Shown here: piece after piece, positions 36,727-47,715 of the stretch | How the letters are laid out: each line of letters begins with the position of its first letter | Position numbering within the stretch: the first letter of the stretch is position 1 | Source of the DNA: Callorhinus ursinus | Taxonomy: Eukaryota; Chordata; Mammalia; Carnivora; Otariidae | Direction: 5' to 3' | DNA length: 64,000 nt | Assembly: GCF_003265705.1 (NCBI RefSeq) | Contig: NW_020312775.1 | Span: 7,794,075-7,858,074, forward strand | Position numbers and translations under genes: made by a program | Notes under the pieces: generated by a model | The model's input: only the letters and a program-made list of their open reading frames with translations | What the model was told of the DNA's origin: nothing | Database searches by the model: none

Positions 36727-36905
36727 ATTCACTAATGTAAGAAGCTGTTTGAGGGCAGGTACTTTTAATTTCTTTCCTTTTTTAAGAGAGCTGCTTTTTT
36801 TTTTTAATATTTGTACTCTTGGCATTTAACACACTGCATAACACATAGAAGTAGCTAAGTAAATGTATGCTAAATACAAGTGTAAATTAATGAATAAATG
36901 TCTAC
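36727..36905 (+). mobile_element. L2 3' end relic
   Basis: CACTAATGTAAGAAGCTGTT, GAGGGCAGGTACTTTT, then an insertion-containing middle, then ACACACTGCATAACACATAG and AATGAATAAATG follow the L2 3' end order (TGTAAGCTCCTTGAGGGCAG ... GCACATAG ... AATGAATGAATG). Confidence 0.58.
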
Positions 36906-37162
36906 TCATCCATTAGATCAAATTTTTTTTTTTTTTTTTGCAAAGAGCTGATGTTATAAAAATGATACATTGATAGCTGGAACACACAAGAAAATAAACT
37001 TAATCTGTGCACACTGAATATTTACTTTATGCACATTGCCTAAAACACATCCAGAAAAACATGAAAACAGGATGAGTCATCAGCAAAATTGTGAATTCTG
37101 TCAAGTTGGGCTTTGCCACTCCATCTTCCTTCTTAATACCCATTTCTTTCTACCTAAGAGGC

Positions 37163-37325
37163 AAAGTGATAGAGTGGGAAGATGTGTTGGCTTTGTGACC
37201 AAACAGGTCTGGGTTGGATTCCAGTTTCAGATTTGCCACTTACTACCCTATAACCTTAAATAACTCAATTCTCTCTGAACTTCAGTTTCCTCATTTTTAA
37301 AACTAGGGAGATTGAAACCTATCTT
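37163..37325 (+). mobile_element. MIR relic
   Basis: GCAAAGTGATAGAGTGGGAA, GGTCTGGGTTGGATTCCAG, TTGCCACTTACTACCC, AACTTCAGTTTCCTCATTTTT in MIR order. Its end abuts an old L1 3'UTR. Confidence 0.8.
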
Positions 37326-37328
37326 ATA

Positions 37329-37782
37329 ATTTTAAATTTTTATTGAGATAACATTGGCATGTAACATTATATTAATTTCAGGTATACAATATAATAATTC
37401 AACATGTGCATACATTACCAGGTGATCACCACAATAGGTCTACAATCGACTCTCTTACAATACAATACTATTGACTTTCTTCACCCTTCTTTACCCACCC
37501 ATCAACTCCCTTCCCCTCTGATAATAATCATTCTGTTCTTTGTATTTATGGAATTTCTTTGTCATTTTTTAAAAGATTCCACAAAAAAGTGAAATCATAT
37601 GGTATTTGTTTTTCTTTCTCTGACTTATTTCACTTAGCATAAGACCTTCAAGGTCCATCTGTATTGTTAGAAATGGCTAGATTTCACTCTTTTCATTGGC
37701 TGAGTAGTATACAATTGTGTGTGTGTGTGTGTGTGTGTGCGTGTGTGTGTGGAATACTGGTTCTTTTGGTAGTTATGTTTTT
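37329..37782 (-). mobile_element. Old LINE-1 3'UTR part (continues at 43944)
   Basis: Reverse complement of an old L1 3'UTR and the extreme end of ORF2 (GGTATACAATATAATAATTC, then GTGAAATCATATGG and CACTTAGCATAA signatures). A (TG)n tract lies at its end. It is split by the full-length L1 at 37783, and the ORF2 end continues at 43944-44137. Confidence 0.87.
37716..37752. repeat. (TG)n microsatellite
   Basis: About 18 TG units with one CG interruption, in the old L1 3' end. Confidence 0.95.
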
Positions 37783-38059
37783 TTTTAATTTTATTTTATT
37801 ATGTTATGTTAGTCACCGTACAATACATCATTAGTTTTTGATGTGGTGATCCACGATTCATTGTTTCCTTATAACACCCAATGCTCCATGCAGTACGTGC
37901 CCTCCTTAATACCCATCACCAGGTTAACATATCCCCCAATTCTCCACCCTCTAACACCCTCAGTTTGTTTCTCAGAGTCCATAGTCTCTCATGGTTCAAC
38001 TCTGTCTCTGATTTTCTCCCACTTCATTTTTCCCTTCCTTCTCTTAATGTCCTCCATGG

Positions 38060-41000
38060 TATTCCTTATGTTCCACAAATAAGTGAAACCATATGATAAT
38101 TCACTTTTCTGCTTTACTTATTTCACTTAGCATAATCTCCTCCAGTCCCATCCATGTTGATGCAAAAGTTGGGTATTCATCCTTTCTGATGGTTGAGTGA
38201 TATTCCACTGTATATATGGAACACATCTTTATCCATTCATATGTTGAAGGGCATCTTGGCTCTTTCCACAGTTTGGCTATTGCAGACATTGCTCCTATGA
38301 ACATTGGGGTGCAGGTGCCCCTTCTTTTAACTACATCTGTGTTTTTGGGGTAAATACCCAGGAGTGCAATTGCTGGGTCATAGGGTAGCTCTATTTTTAA
38401 TTTTTTGAGGAACCGCCACACTGTTTTCCAAAGTGATTATACCAACTTCCATTCCCACCAACAGTGTAAGAGGGTTCTCCTTTTTCCACAACCTCTCCAA
38501 CATTTGTTGTTTCTTGCCTTGTCAATTTTTGCCATTCTAACTGGTATAAGGTGGTATCTCAATGTAGATTTGATTTCAATTTCCCTGATGGCTAATGATG
38601 ATGAACATTATTTCATGTGTCTGTTAACCATTTGTATGTCTTCTACAGAGAAGTGTCTGTTCATGTCTTCTGCCCATTTTTTGACTTGATTATTTGGTTT
38701 TTGGGTGTTGATTTTGAGAAGTTCTTTTTAGATTTTGGGTACTAACCCTTTATCTGATGTGTCATTTGCAAATATCTTCTCCCATTCTGTGGGATGCCTC
38801 TTTGTTTTGTTGACTGTTTCCTTTGCTGTGCAGAAGCTTTTTATCTTGATTAAGTCCCAAAAGTTAATTTTTGCTTTTGTTTCACTAGCCTTTGGAGATG
38901 AATCTTGAAAGAAGTTGCTGTGGCCGATGTGAAAGAGGTTGCTGCCTGTGTTCTCCTCTAGGATTTTGATGGATTCCTGTCTCACATTGAGGTCTTTCAT
39001 CCATTTTGAGTTTATCTTTGTGTATGGTGTTAGAGAATGTTCGACTTTCATTCTTCTGTATATAGCTGTCCAATTTTCCCAGCACCATTTATTGAAGAGG
39101 CTGTCTTTTTTCCATTGCATATTTTTTCCTGCTTTGTCAAAGATTAGTTGACCATAGAGTTGAGGGTCCATTTCTGAGCTCTCTATTCTGTTCCATTGGT
39201 CTATATGTCTGTTTTTGTGCCAGTACCATGCTGTCTTGGTGATCACTGCTTTGTATTATAGCTTGAAATCGGGCAATGTGATGCCCCCAGCTTTGTTTTT
39301 CTTTTTGCACATTTCCTTGGCGATTCGGGGTCTTTTCTGATTCCATACAAATTTTAGGATTGTTTGTTCCAGCACGTTGAAAAATGTCATTGGAATTTTG
39401 ATTGGGATGTCATTGAAGGTATAGATTCCTCTGGGTAGCATAGACATTCTAACAATGTTTATTCTTCCAATCCATGAGCATGGAAAGTTTTTCCATCTTT
39501 TTGTGTCTTCTTCAATTTCTTTCATGAGTGTTCTGTAGTTCCTAGTGTATAGAACCTCTACCTCTTTGGTTAGGTTTTTTCCAAGGTATCTTATGGTTTT
39601 TGGTGCTATTGTAAATGGAATCGTTTCTCTAATTTCTCTTTCTACAGTTGCATTGTTAGTGTATAAGAAAGTAACTGATTTCTGTGCATTGATTTTGTAT
39701 TCTGCCACATTACTGAATTGCTGTATGAGTTCTAGTAATTTGGGGGTAGAGTCTTTTGGAATTTCGACATAAAGTATCATGTCATCTGTGAAGAGAGAGA
39801 ATTTGACTTCTTCTTTCCCAATTTGAATATCTTTTATTTCTTTTTGTTGTCTGATTGCTGTTGCTAGGACTTCTAGTACTATGTTAAACAATAGTGGTAA
39901 GAGTGGACATCCTTTTCGTGTTACTGATCTTAGGGAAAAGGCTCTTAGCTTTTCCCCATAGAGGATGATATTTGCTGTGGGTTTTTCATAGATGGATTTT
40001 ATGAACTTGAGGAATGTTCCCTCTATCCCTATACTCTGAAGCGTTTTAATCAGGAAAGGATGCTCTATTTTGTCAAATGCTTTTTCTGCATCAGTTGAGA
40101 GGACCATATGATTCTTCTTTCTCTTCTTATTAATGTGTTCTATCACATTGATTGATTTGTGAATGTTGAACCACCCTTGCATCCTGGGGATAAATCCCAC
40201 TTGGTCGTGGTGGATGATCCTTTTAATGTATTGTTGGATCCCATTAACTAGGATTTTGTTGAGAATTTTGGAATCCATATTCATCAGGAATATCAATCTG
40301 AAATTCTCCTTTTTGATGTGGTCTTTGCCTGGTTTGGGGATTAAGGTAATGCTGGCCTCATAGAAGGAGTCTAGAAGCTTTCCCTCTGTTTCTATATTTG
40401 GAAACAGCTTCAGAAGAATAGGTATTATTTCTTCTTTGAATGTTTGGTAGAATTCCCCAGGGAATCCATCAGGCCCTGGACTCTTGTTTTTTTGGGGGAG
40501 GTTTTTGATCACTGCTTTAACCTTGTTACTGGTTCTTGGCCTATTTATGGTGTCAGTTTCTTCCTGTTTCAGTCTTGGGTGGTTATAGGTTTCCAGGAAG
40601 GTATCCATTTCTTCCAGGTTGCTCAATTAGTTGGCATAGTGTATTGATAATAATTTCTAATAATTGTTTTTATTTCCTTGGTGTAGTCATGATCTCTCCC
40701 CTTTCATTTCTAATTTTATTAAATTGGTTCCTTTCTCTTTTCTTTTGGATAAGTCTGGTCAGTGGTTTATCGATCTTATTAATTCTTTCAAAGAACCACC
40801 TTCTAGTTCATTGATCTGATCTGTGTTTCTGGTTTCTAATTCATTGATCTCTGCTCTAATCTTAATTATTTCTCTTCTAATGCATGGCTTAGGCATCGTT
40901 TGTTGCTTTTTCTCTAGTTCTTTAAGGTGTAGAGTTAGTTGGTGAATTTGGAATTTTTTTTTGTTTTTTTGAATGAGGCTTGGATGGCTATGTATTTCCC

Positions 41001-41882
41001 CCTTAAGACCACCTTTGTGGTATCCCATTTGTTTTGGACTGATGTATTTTCATTTTCATTGTTTTCCACGAATTGTTTAAGTTCTTCTTTGATTTCCTGG
41101 TTGACCCAAACATTCTTGAGCAGAGTGGTCTTTAGCTTCCAAGTGTTTGAATTTCTGCCGATTTTTTTCTTGTGATTGAGTTCCAGTTTTAAAGCATTAT
41201 GGTCTGAGAAGATGCAGGGAATAATCTCAATCTTTTGGTATCAGTTGAGACCTGATTTGTGACCCAGTATGTGGTATATTCTGGGAAAAGTTATGTGTGC
41301 ACTCGAGAAGAATGAGTATTCTGTTGTTTTAAGGTGGAATGTTCTGTATATATCTATGAGGTCCACTCGTCCAGTGTGTCACTCAAAGCTCTTTTTTCTT
41401 TGTTGATTTTCTGCTTAGATGATCTGTCTATTGCTGAGAGGGGAGTATTGAGTTCTCCTACAATTAACGTATTGTTATCAATATGACTTTATATTGGTTA
41501 ACAGTTGGCTTATGTAGATGGCTGCTCCCATGTTAGGGGTATAGATATTTACAATTGTTAGATCTTTTTGTTGGATAGACACTTTAAGAATGATATAGTG
41601 TCCTTCTGTGTCTCTATCTACTGTCTTTAGTTTAAAATAATTTGTCTGATATAAGAATTGCTACCCCAGCTTTCTTTTGAAGTACATTGGCATGGAAGAT
41701 GGATCTCCATCCCTTCACTTTCAGTCTGGATTTATCTTTAGGTTCAAAATGAGTCTGTCTTGGAGACAGCATATGGGTGGGTCCTGTCTTTTTATCCAAT
41801 CTGCAACCCTGTGCCCTTTTATGGGAGCATTTAGGCCGTTCACGTTGAGAGTGATTATTGAAAGATATGAATTAATTGTCAT
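38060..41882 (-). pseudogene. L1 ORF2, partly open
   Basis: Endonuclease and RT reading with several stops and shifts. The longest open segment, 40626-39256 (456 codons), holds RT core motifs including [29 protein letters not shown] and FTDD (39792-39781). FTDD replaces the catalytic-site FADD through a G-to-A change at a CpG. A further 172-codon segment (39246-38728) covers the region after the RT, and 38421-38101 covers the C-terminal LLGIYP region. The N-terminal endonuclease is decayed. Confidence 0.9.
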
Positions 41883-41961
41883 CATGTTACCTGTGAAGAC
41901 CTTGTTTTTATAGCTTGTCTCTGAATTTCTGTTCTATATCACTCTTGGGTTCTTTCTCTTT

Positions 41962-42854
41962 TTATAGAACCCCCCTTAATATTTCTTGCAGGGCTGGCTT
42001 AGTGGTCACATATTCTTTCATTTTCTACCAGTCTTGGAAGCTCTGCATCTCTCCATCCATTCTAAATGACAGCCTTACTGGATAAAGTAATCTTGGCTGC
42101 ATGTTCTTCTCATTTAGTACCCTGAATATATCTTGCCAGCCCTTTCTGGCTTGCCAGGTTTCTGTGGATAGGTCTGATTTTATTCTGATGTTCCGCCCTC
42201 TGTATGTAAGGAATTTCTTCCCCCTAACTGCCCTTAAGATGGTTTCCTTGTTTCTAAGATTTGCGAGTTTTACTATTACATGCCTGGGTGAGGGCCTGTT
42301 TTTCTTGATCTTGGGAGGGGTACTCTCTGCCTCTAAGACACGAATGTTTGCTTCATTTCCCAGATTAGGGGAGTTCTCAGCTACAATTTGCTCAAATATA
42401 TCTTCTAGTCCTCTCTCTCTGTCCACCGCCCCCCAGGGATCCCAATAATTCTGACATTGGAATGTTTCATGGTCTCACTTATTACTCTGAATCTATTTTA
42501 ATGGATTCTGAGTTGTTTTTCCCTGGCCTCCTCTTTTCCCTTCTTGTCTATTAATTGGTCTTCTAAATCACTAATTCGTTCTTCTGCCTCACTTACCCTA
42601 GCTATTATATTATCTAGATTAGATTGGATCTCATTGATAGCATTTTTAAGTTCTGCCAATTCAGTTTTCATTCCTGCCCATAGAGACTCTATGTTGCCAT
42701 TAATTGATTTCTCCATTCTAGCTATCGTCTTCAAAATTGCTACCCAGAATTCCATCTCTGACATCTTGGTTATATCTGAATCCATTTGTAAATTTGTGGC
42801 ATAAATCACAGTCTCTGAGTGTTTCGTATTTTGGGGGTTCCTCCTCCTAGTCAT
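41962..42854 (-). pseudogene. L1 ORF1, one or a few breaks
   Basis: The start at 42854 gives MTRRRNPQNTKHSE and a coiled-coil segment open for 118 codons. After a shift, 42426-42025 (133 codons) covers the RRM end and C-terminal domain with TPPKIKKNRPSPRHVIVKLA and TETWQARKGWQDIF. The terminal TAA is at 41964-41962. The span of 893 bases suggests only small indels. Confidence 0.9.
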
Positions 42855-43639
42855 TCTATTGAGGGGTGGTTGAGGGAATGCATAGCGTCCAAATTATTGA
42901 CCACAAACTAAGCAAGATGCACTTGTTTTTAGGGACCTTAATGCTGCTGGCCTCTTGTTTACCCAGCCTGTCTTCTGGGGCAGGGGTCTGCACGCTGTTA
43001 CTCAGGCAACGTTGTTTGTGCAGAGTTGCCCTGCCCCACTGTGGCAGGGAATGGGCTCAGTTGAAACCGGTTTTGGGGGGCTTTTGTTCCCTGGTGGCTT
43101 TCCCTGGTGGCTTTCTGCATCTCTTCTGAGAGTCAGAGCAGAAGACATCATTTCCAACCCTCTGCCTCAGAGCGGAGAGATTGCAGTCTGTTCTTCAGTG
43201 AGCTCTCCAAGCCTCACTATCTCCCTTTCTGTCTGTGCTGCTATAAACTGAAGCATCCTGGGTTGTGCGCCCCTCAGCAGCACTCCCAGTCCTCACCTCT
43301 AGATCAGGGCTCGTCTCTGCCCTTTATGCTTCTAAAACTGCCAGCTGCCCCCAGTTCTCATGCGCAGCCCCACTGCTCTGCATTTCTGTCAAGGGGGCTG
43401 CCCTAAAGTCCTTTCCCCATTGCTACCAGTCTGAGAGTCTGTGCCATGTCCCCAGCGCTGGAGGCTATCCCTCACCAGCAGTGTAGCATCCCCATGGCTC
43501 AGATCCCTCCCTCTTCTGTTTATTCTCCGATATCTGCCTGCAGAATAATGGCTCCTTGCTTTGTGCATTGAAACCAAATGCCTGCAATATTCTGTTTGTA
43601 GAGATCCAGATCTATCTTCTTACATCTCAGGCTGATTTC

Positions 43640-43843
43640 TTTCTTTTTGTTTTAAAGATTTTATTTATTTATTTGACACAGAGAGACACAGCGAGAGAGG
43701 GAACACAAGCAGGGGGAGTGGGAGAGGGAGAAGCAGGCTTCCCGAGGAGTAGAGAGCCCGATGCAGGGTTCGATCCCAGGACCCTGGGATCATGACCCGA
43801 GCTGAAGGCAGACACCTAATGACTAAGCCACCCAGGTCACCCC
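43640..43843 (-). mobile_element. Can-SINE, minus strand
   Basis: Reversed Can-SINE of the GACACAGCGAGAGAGGGAACA subtype in the L1 5'UTR. The duplication TCTCAGGCTGATTTC / TCTGAGGCTGATTTC (one mismatch) is at 43625-43639 and 43844-43858. Confidence 0.97.
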
Positions 43844-43943
43844 TCTGAGGCTGATTTCATGGGTGTTCAGAGTGGTCTGATAGATATTCAGCTTAATTCT
43901 GGGGACCAGTTTGAATAGGGTCCCTACTCCACCATCTTTTTCC

Positions 43944-44137
43944 TGGTAGTTACATTTTTAATTTTTTTTAATTTTCTGAGGAAGCTCCATACTATTTCCC
44001 ATAGTGGCTGCGCCACTTTACATTCTTACCAAAAGAGTATGAGGGATGTTTTTTCTCCACAACCTCTATAAAACTTGTTATTTCTTGTCACTTGCATAAT
44101 AGCCATTCTGACAGGTGTGAAATTATATCTCATTGTA
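43944..44137 (-). mobile_element. Old LINE-1, continuation of 37329-37782
   Basis: After the TSD of the inserted L1, the old ORF2 C-terminal sequence resumes (GAGGAAGCTCCATACTATTT, GCCATTCTGACAGGTGTGA). It ends where another L1 poly-T begins at 44138. Confidence 0.82.
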
Positions 44138-44767
44138 TTTTTTTTTTTTTGGTTTATAACGTTTTGTTTTAATCCCACTTAGTTAACATACAGTGTTATA
44201 TTAGTTTCAGTTAGACAATGTAGTGTTCAACAATTCCATACATCACCAGGTGCTCATCACAATAAGTGCACTCCTTAATCTCCATCATTCTTATAATAAT
44301 CCCTCCACCCTCTCTCCTCCAGAAACCATCAGGTTTTTCTCTATAACTAAGAATCTGTTTCTTGGTTTGTCTCTCTTACTTTCCCTTTTTTCCACTTTAC
44401 TTGTTTGTTTCTTTGTTAAATTCCATAAACTACTGAAATCATATAGTATTTATCTTTCTCTGACTGACTTATTTCGCTTAGCAAGAGAATCTCTAGCTCC
44501 AGCAGTGTTGTAACAAGGGCAGGATTTCATTCATTTTTGTGGCTGAATAATATTCATTGTATATATATACCATGTCTTAATCCATTCATCAATCTATGGA
44601 CACTTGGGCTGCTTCCATATCATGGCTATTATAAATAATGCTGCTGTAAACACAGAGGTACCTGTATCCCTTCTAATTAGTGTTTTTTGTATTCTATGGG
44701 TAAATACTTAGTAGTGTGATTACTGGATCATAGGGTAGTTATATTTTTAACTTTTGAGGAAACTCCA
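44138..44767 (-). mobile_element. LINE-1 3' part, minus strand (continues at 47716)
   Basis: Poly-T at 44138-44150, then the reverse complement of an L1 3'UTR (AGTTAACATACAGTGTTATA type) and ORF2 C-terminus. At 44767 it is interrupted by a TSD-flanked block and resumes at 47716. Confidence 0.88.
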
Positions 44768-45535
44768 GCAGGATGGTCTTTAGTTTCCAAGTGTTTGAAT
44801 TTCTTCCATTTTTTCCTTGTGATTGAGTTCCAGTTTCAAAGCATTATGATCTGAGAAGATGCAGGGCATAATCTCAATCTTTTGGTATTGGTTGAGACCT
44901 GACTTGTGACACAGTATGTTGTCTATGCTGGAGAAAGTTCCATGTGAGTTTGAGAAGAATGAGTATTCTGTTGTTTTAGGGTGGAATGTTCTGTATACAT
45001 CCATGAAGTCCATCTGGTCCAGTGTGTCATTCAAAGCTCTTATTTCTTTGTTGATTTTCTGCTTAGATGATCTGTCTATTGCTGAGAATAGAGTGTTGAG
45101 GTCTCCTACTATTAACGTATTATTATCAATATGTTTCTTTATTTTCGTTAACAGTTGGCTTGTGTAGTTGGCTGCTCCCATGTTGGGGGCATAGATATTT
45201 ACAATCGTTATATCTTCTTGTTAGATAGACCCTTTTAGAATGATATAGTGTCCCTCTGCATCTCTTACTACAGTCTTCAGCTTAAAATCTAATTTGTCTG
45301 ATATGAGAATTGCTACCCTAGATTTCTTTTGAGGTCTGTTGGCATGAAAAATGGTTCTCCATCCCTTCACTTTCAGGCTGGATGTATCTTTAGGCTCAAA
45401 ATGAGTCTTTTGTAGACAGCATATGGATGGGTCCTGTCTTTTTATCCAATCTGTAACTCTGTGCCATTTCATGGGAACATTTAAACTTTTCATGTTGAGA
45501 GTGATTATTGAAAGATATGATTTTATTTTCATCAT
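44768..45535 (-). pseudogene. L1 ORF2 endonuclease remnant
   Basis: Open segments 45535-45221 ([32 protein letters not shown]) and 45181-44780 ([35 protein letters not shown]) show the endonuclease domain. It ends in the region following the endonuclease, with no RT attached. Confidence 0.87.
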
Positions 45536-45619
45536 GTTGCCTGTGAAGTCCCTGTTTTTATAGATTGTCTCTATAAATTTCTGTTGTATATCACTCTTGG
45601 GGTCTTTCTCCTTTTGTAG

Positions 45620-46500
45620 AACCCCCCCTTAATATTTTTTGCAGGGCTGGCTTGGTGGTCACGTATTCTTTCAGTTTATGCTGGTCTTGAAAACTCCTTG
45701 TTTCTCCATCCATTCTAAATGACAGCCTTGCTGGATAAAGTATTCTTGGCTGCATGTTCTTCTCATTATTACCCTGTATATGTCTTGCCAGGCATTTCTA
45801 GCTTGCTTGGTCTCTGTGGATAGGTCTGATGTATTCTGATGTTCCTCCCTCTGTATGTGAGAAATCTCTTCCCCCTCACTGCTTTCAAGATTGTTTCCTT
45901 CAATCTAAGATTTGTAAATTTTACTATAATATGTCGTGGCATCAGTCCATTCTCACTGATCTTGGGAGGGGTCCTCTCTGCCTCTTGGACATGAATGCTT
46001 GTTTCCTTCCCCAGATTAGCAATGTTCTCAGCTACGATTTGCTCAAATATATCTTCTAGACCTCTCTCTCTCTCCACCCCCACAGGGATCCCAATAATTC
46101 TGATATTGGAACGTTTCACTGAGTCCTTAATCTCTCTCAGTTTTATCTCTTGGGCTTTAATCAGTTTTTCCCATGCCTCCTCAGTTTCCTTCTTTTCTAT
46201 CATCTTATCTTCTAGCTCACTAATTTGTTCTTCTGACTCGTTTACCCTGGCAGTCAGAGTATCCAATTTAGACTGCATTTCATTCATAGCATTTTTAAGT
46301 TTGGCCTAATTAGATCTCATTTCTGCCCTTAGAGATTCTATATTGTTGTTAATATTTTTCTCAAGCCTAGATATTGCCTTGATAATTGTTACTCTGTAGT
46401 CTATTTCTGACATCTTGGTTATATCCATATCCACTAGGTTTGTGGCAGAGCCCACAGTCTCTGATTCTTTTCTGTGTTGGGGGTTCCTCCTCTTAATCAT
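45620..46500 (-). pseudogene. L1 ORF1, frameshifted
   Basis: The start at 46500 (MIKRRNPQHRKESE) gives 64 codons. After a break, 46287-45769 is open for 172 codons with the coiled-coil, NIRIIGIPVGVERERGLEDI and TPPKISENGLMPRHIIVKF. The C-terminal part is shifted. Confidence 0.88.
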
Positions 46501-47325
46501 TCTTTTGAGGGGTGATTGAGGGAATATACTGAGTCCAGGGTATTAACCACAACCCAAGCAAGATGCACCTATTTTAAAGGGACCTTAAGGTTGTCATCCT
46601 CTTGTTCTCCCAGCCTATCTTCTGGGGGAGGGGCCTGCCACAGTGTTACTCAGGCAACCCTGTTTAGGCAGAGTTCCCCTGCACCCTGTGGGGAGGGGAT
46701 GGGCTCAGTGCAAACCGTTTTTTTGGGGCTTTTGTTCTCTGGCAGTTTTCTGCAACTCTTCTGAGAGTCAGAGCAGAAGTGATCACATCCAAACCTCTGT
46801 CTCAGAACAGAGATCGCAGTCTGCTCTTCACTGAGCTCTACAGGCCACACTGTCTCCATTTCTGTCTGTGCTGCTAAAAACCGCAGTCTCCTGGGTTGTG
46901 CACCCCACAGCAGCACTCCCAGATGTTGCTCCCAGGGCCAGGCACGTCTCTGCCCTTTGTGTTTCTAAAACCGCAAGCCACCCCTGGTTTGCATGCGTGT
47001 ACCCATAGCTCCAGGTTTCTGTCTGGGGGGCTGCCCTAAAGTCCTTTCCCCATGCTACTGGTATGCAAGTCTGTGCCTGGTCCCCAGCGTGGGAGGCTTT
47101 TGTGCTCTGGTGTTATCTCACCTTCCCCGTGCAAGTTTATGAAGGCTCCCTCCCCATTCTGTTTATCTTCTGAAATCTGCTTGCAGAATCACAACTCCTG
47201 GCTTCATACCTTGAGACCAACCACCAGAGATATTCTGTTTGTAGAGATCCAGATATATCTTCTTACATCTCAGGCAGATTTCATGGGTGTTAAGAATGAT
47301 TTGGTAGATATCCAGCTTAATTCTA

Positions 47326-47715
47326 TTGAGAGGATCATAGGGTTCTTGTCCTTTCTTTTGTTAATATGGTGTATCACATTGATTGATTTGTGGTGTTGAA
47401 CAACCTTGCAGCCCAGGAATAAATCCCACATGGTCGTGGTGAATAATCCTTTTAATGTACTGTCAGATCCCATTAGCTAGTATCTTGTTGAGAATTTTTG
47501 CATCCATGTTCATCAGGAATATTATTGGCCTATAGATCTCTTTTTTAAGTGGAGTATTTGTCTGGTTTTGGAATCAGGGTAATTCTGGCCTCATAGAATG
47601 AGTTTGGAAGTTTTCCTTCCATTTCTATTTTTTGAAACAGCATTAGAAGAATAGGTATTAATTCTTTAAATGGTAGAATTTTGCTTTAATTTTTTTCTTT
47701 ATCTTTTCTCACTCC
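47326..47715 (-). mobile_element. LINE-1 RT fragment plus T-rich filler, minus strand
   Basis: About 340 bases of reversed ORF2 RT (region of the FIPG motif and the segment before it; GCAGCCCAGGAATAAATCCC on the plus strand), then a T/C-rich 47666-47715 stretch. It follows the L1 5'UTR of the preceding block without a spacer and ends at the right copy of the 19-bp duplication. Confidence 0.75.

Larger units (their letters stand above)
32626..37162. other. Mostly single-copy DNA with SINEs and ancient repeats
   Basis: The largest stretch poor in L1. It holds MIR, three Can-SINEs and an L2 relic (listed separately). The piece at 32655-32750 (GTCATTCTTGACTCCTCCC, CCTCCCAAATATCTCT) resembles a common ancient mammalian repeat whose class I cannot name. 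No exon, splice-flanked open frame or RNA gene could be supported. Confidence 0.55.
37783..43943 (-). mobile_element. LINE-1, full length, minus strand
   Basis: On the minus strand: 5' end near 43943 (AAGATGGTGGAGTAGGGAC type), 5'UTR 43943-42855 with one Can-SINE, ORF1 42854-41962, ORF2 41882 to about 38060, 3'UTR to a T-rich start at 37783. Flanking copies TGGTAGTTATGTTTTT (37767-37782) and TGGTAGTTACATTTTT (43944-43959) form a 16-bp duplication with two mismatches, so the whole element inserted into the older L1 that now flanks it. Confidence 0.95.
44768..47325 (-). mobile_element. LINE-1 5'UTR-ORF1-endonuclease block
   Basis: Minus-strand L1 with 5'UTR (47325 to about 46501, ending at the AGAATTAAGCTGG point, so slightly 5' truncated), ORF1 (46500 to about 45620) and the ORF2 endonuclease part (about 45535-44768). 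It has no RT, 3'UTR or poly-A. Its sequence is of the same subfamily as 37783-43943. With 47326-47715 it lies inside a 19-bp duplication, AACTTTTGAGGAAACTCCA (44749-44767) and AACTTTTGATGAAACTCCA (47716-47734). Confidence 0.88.

Noticed and set aside
39256..40626. A 456-codon minus-strand ORF as a domesticated RT gene
   Set aside because: It is one open piece of an otherwise broken L1 ORF2 inside a full-length L1 with TSD. The catalytic FADD is altered to FTDD.
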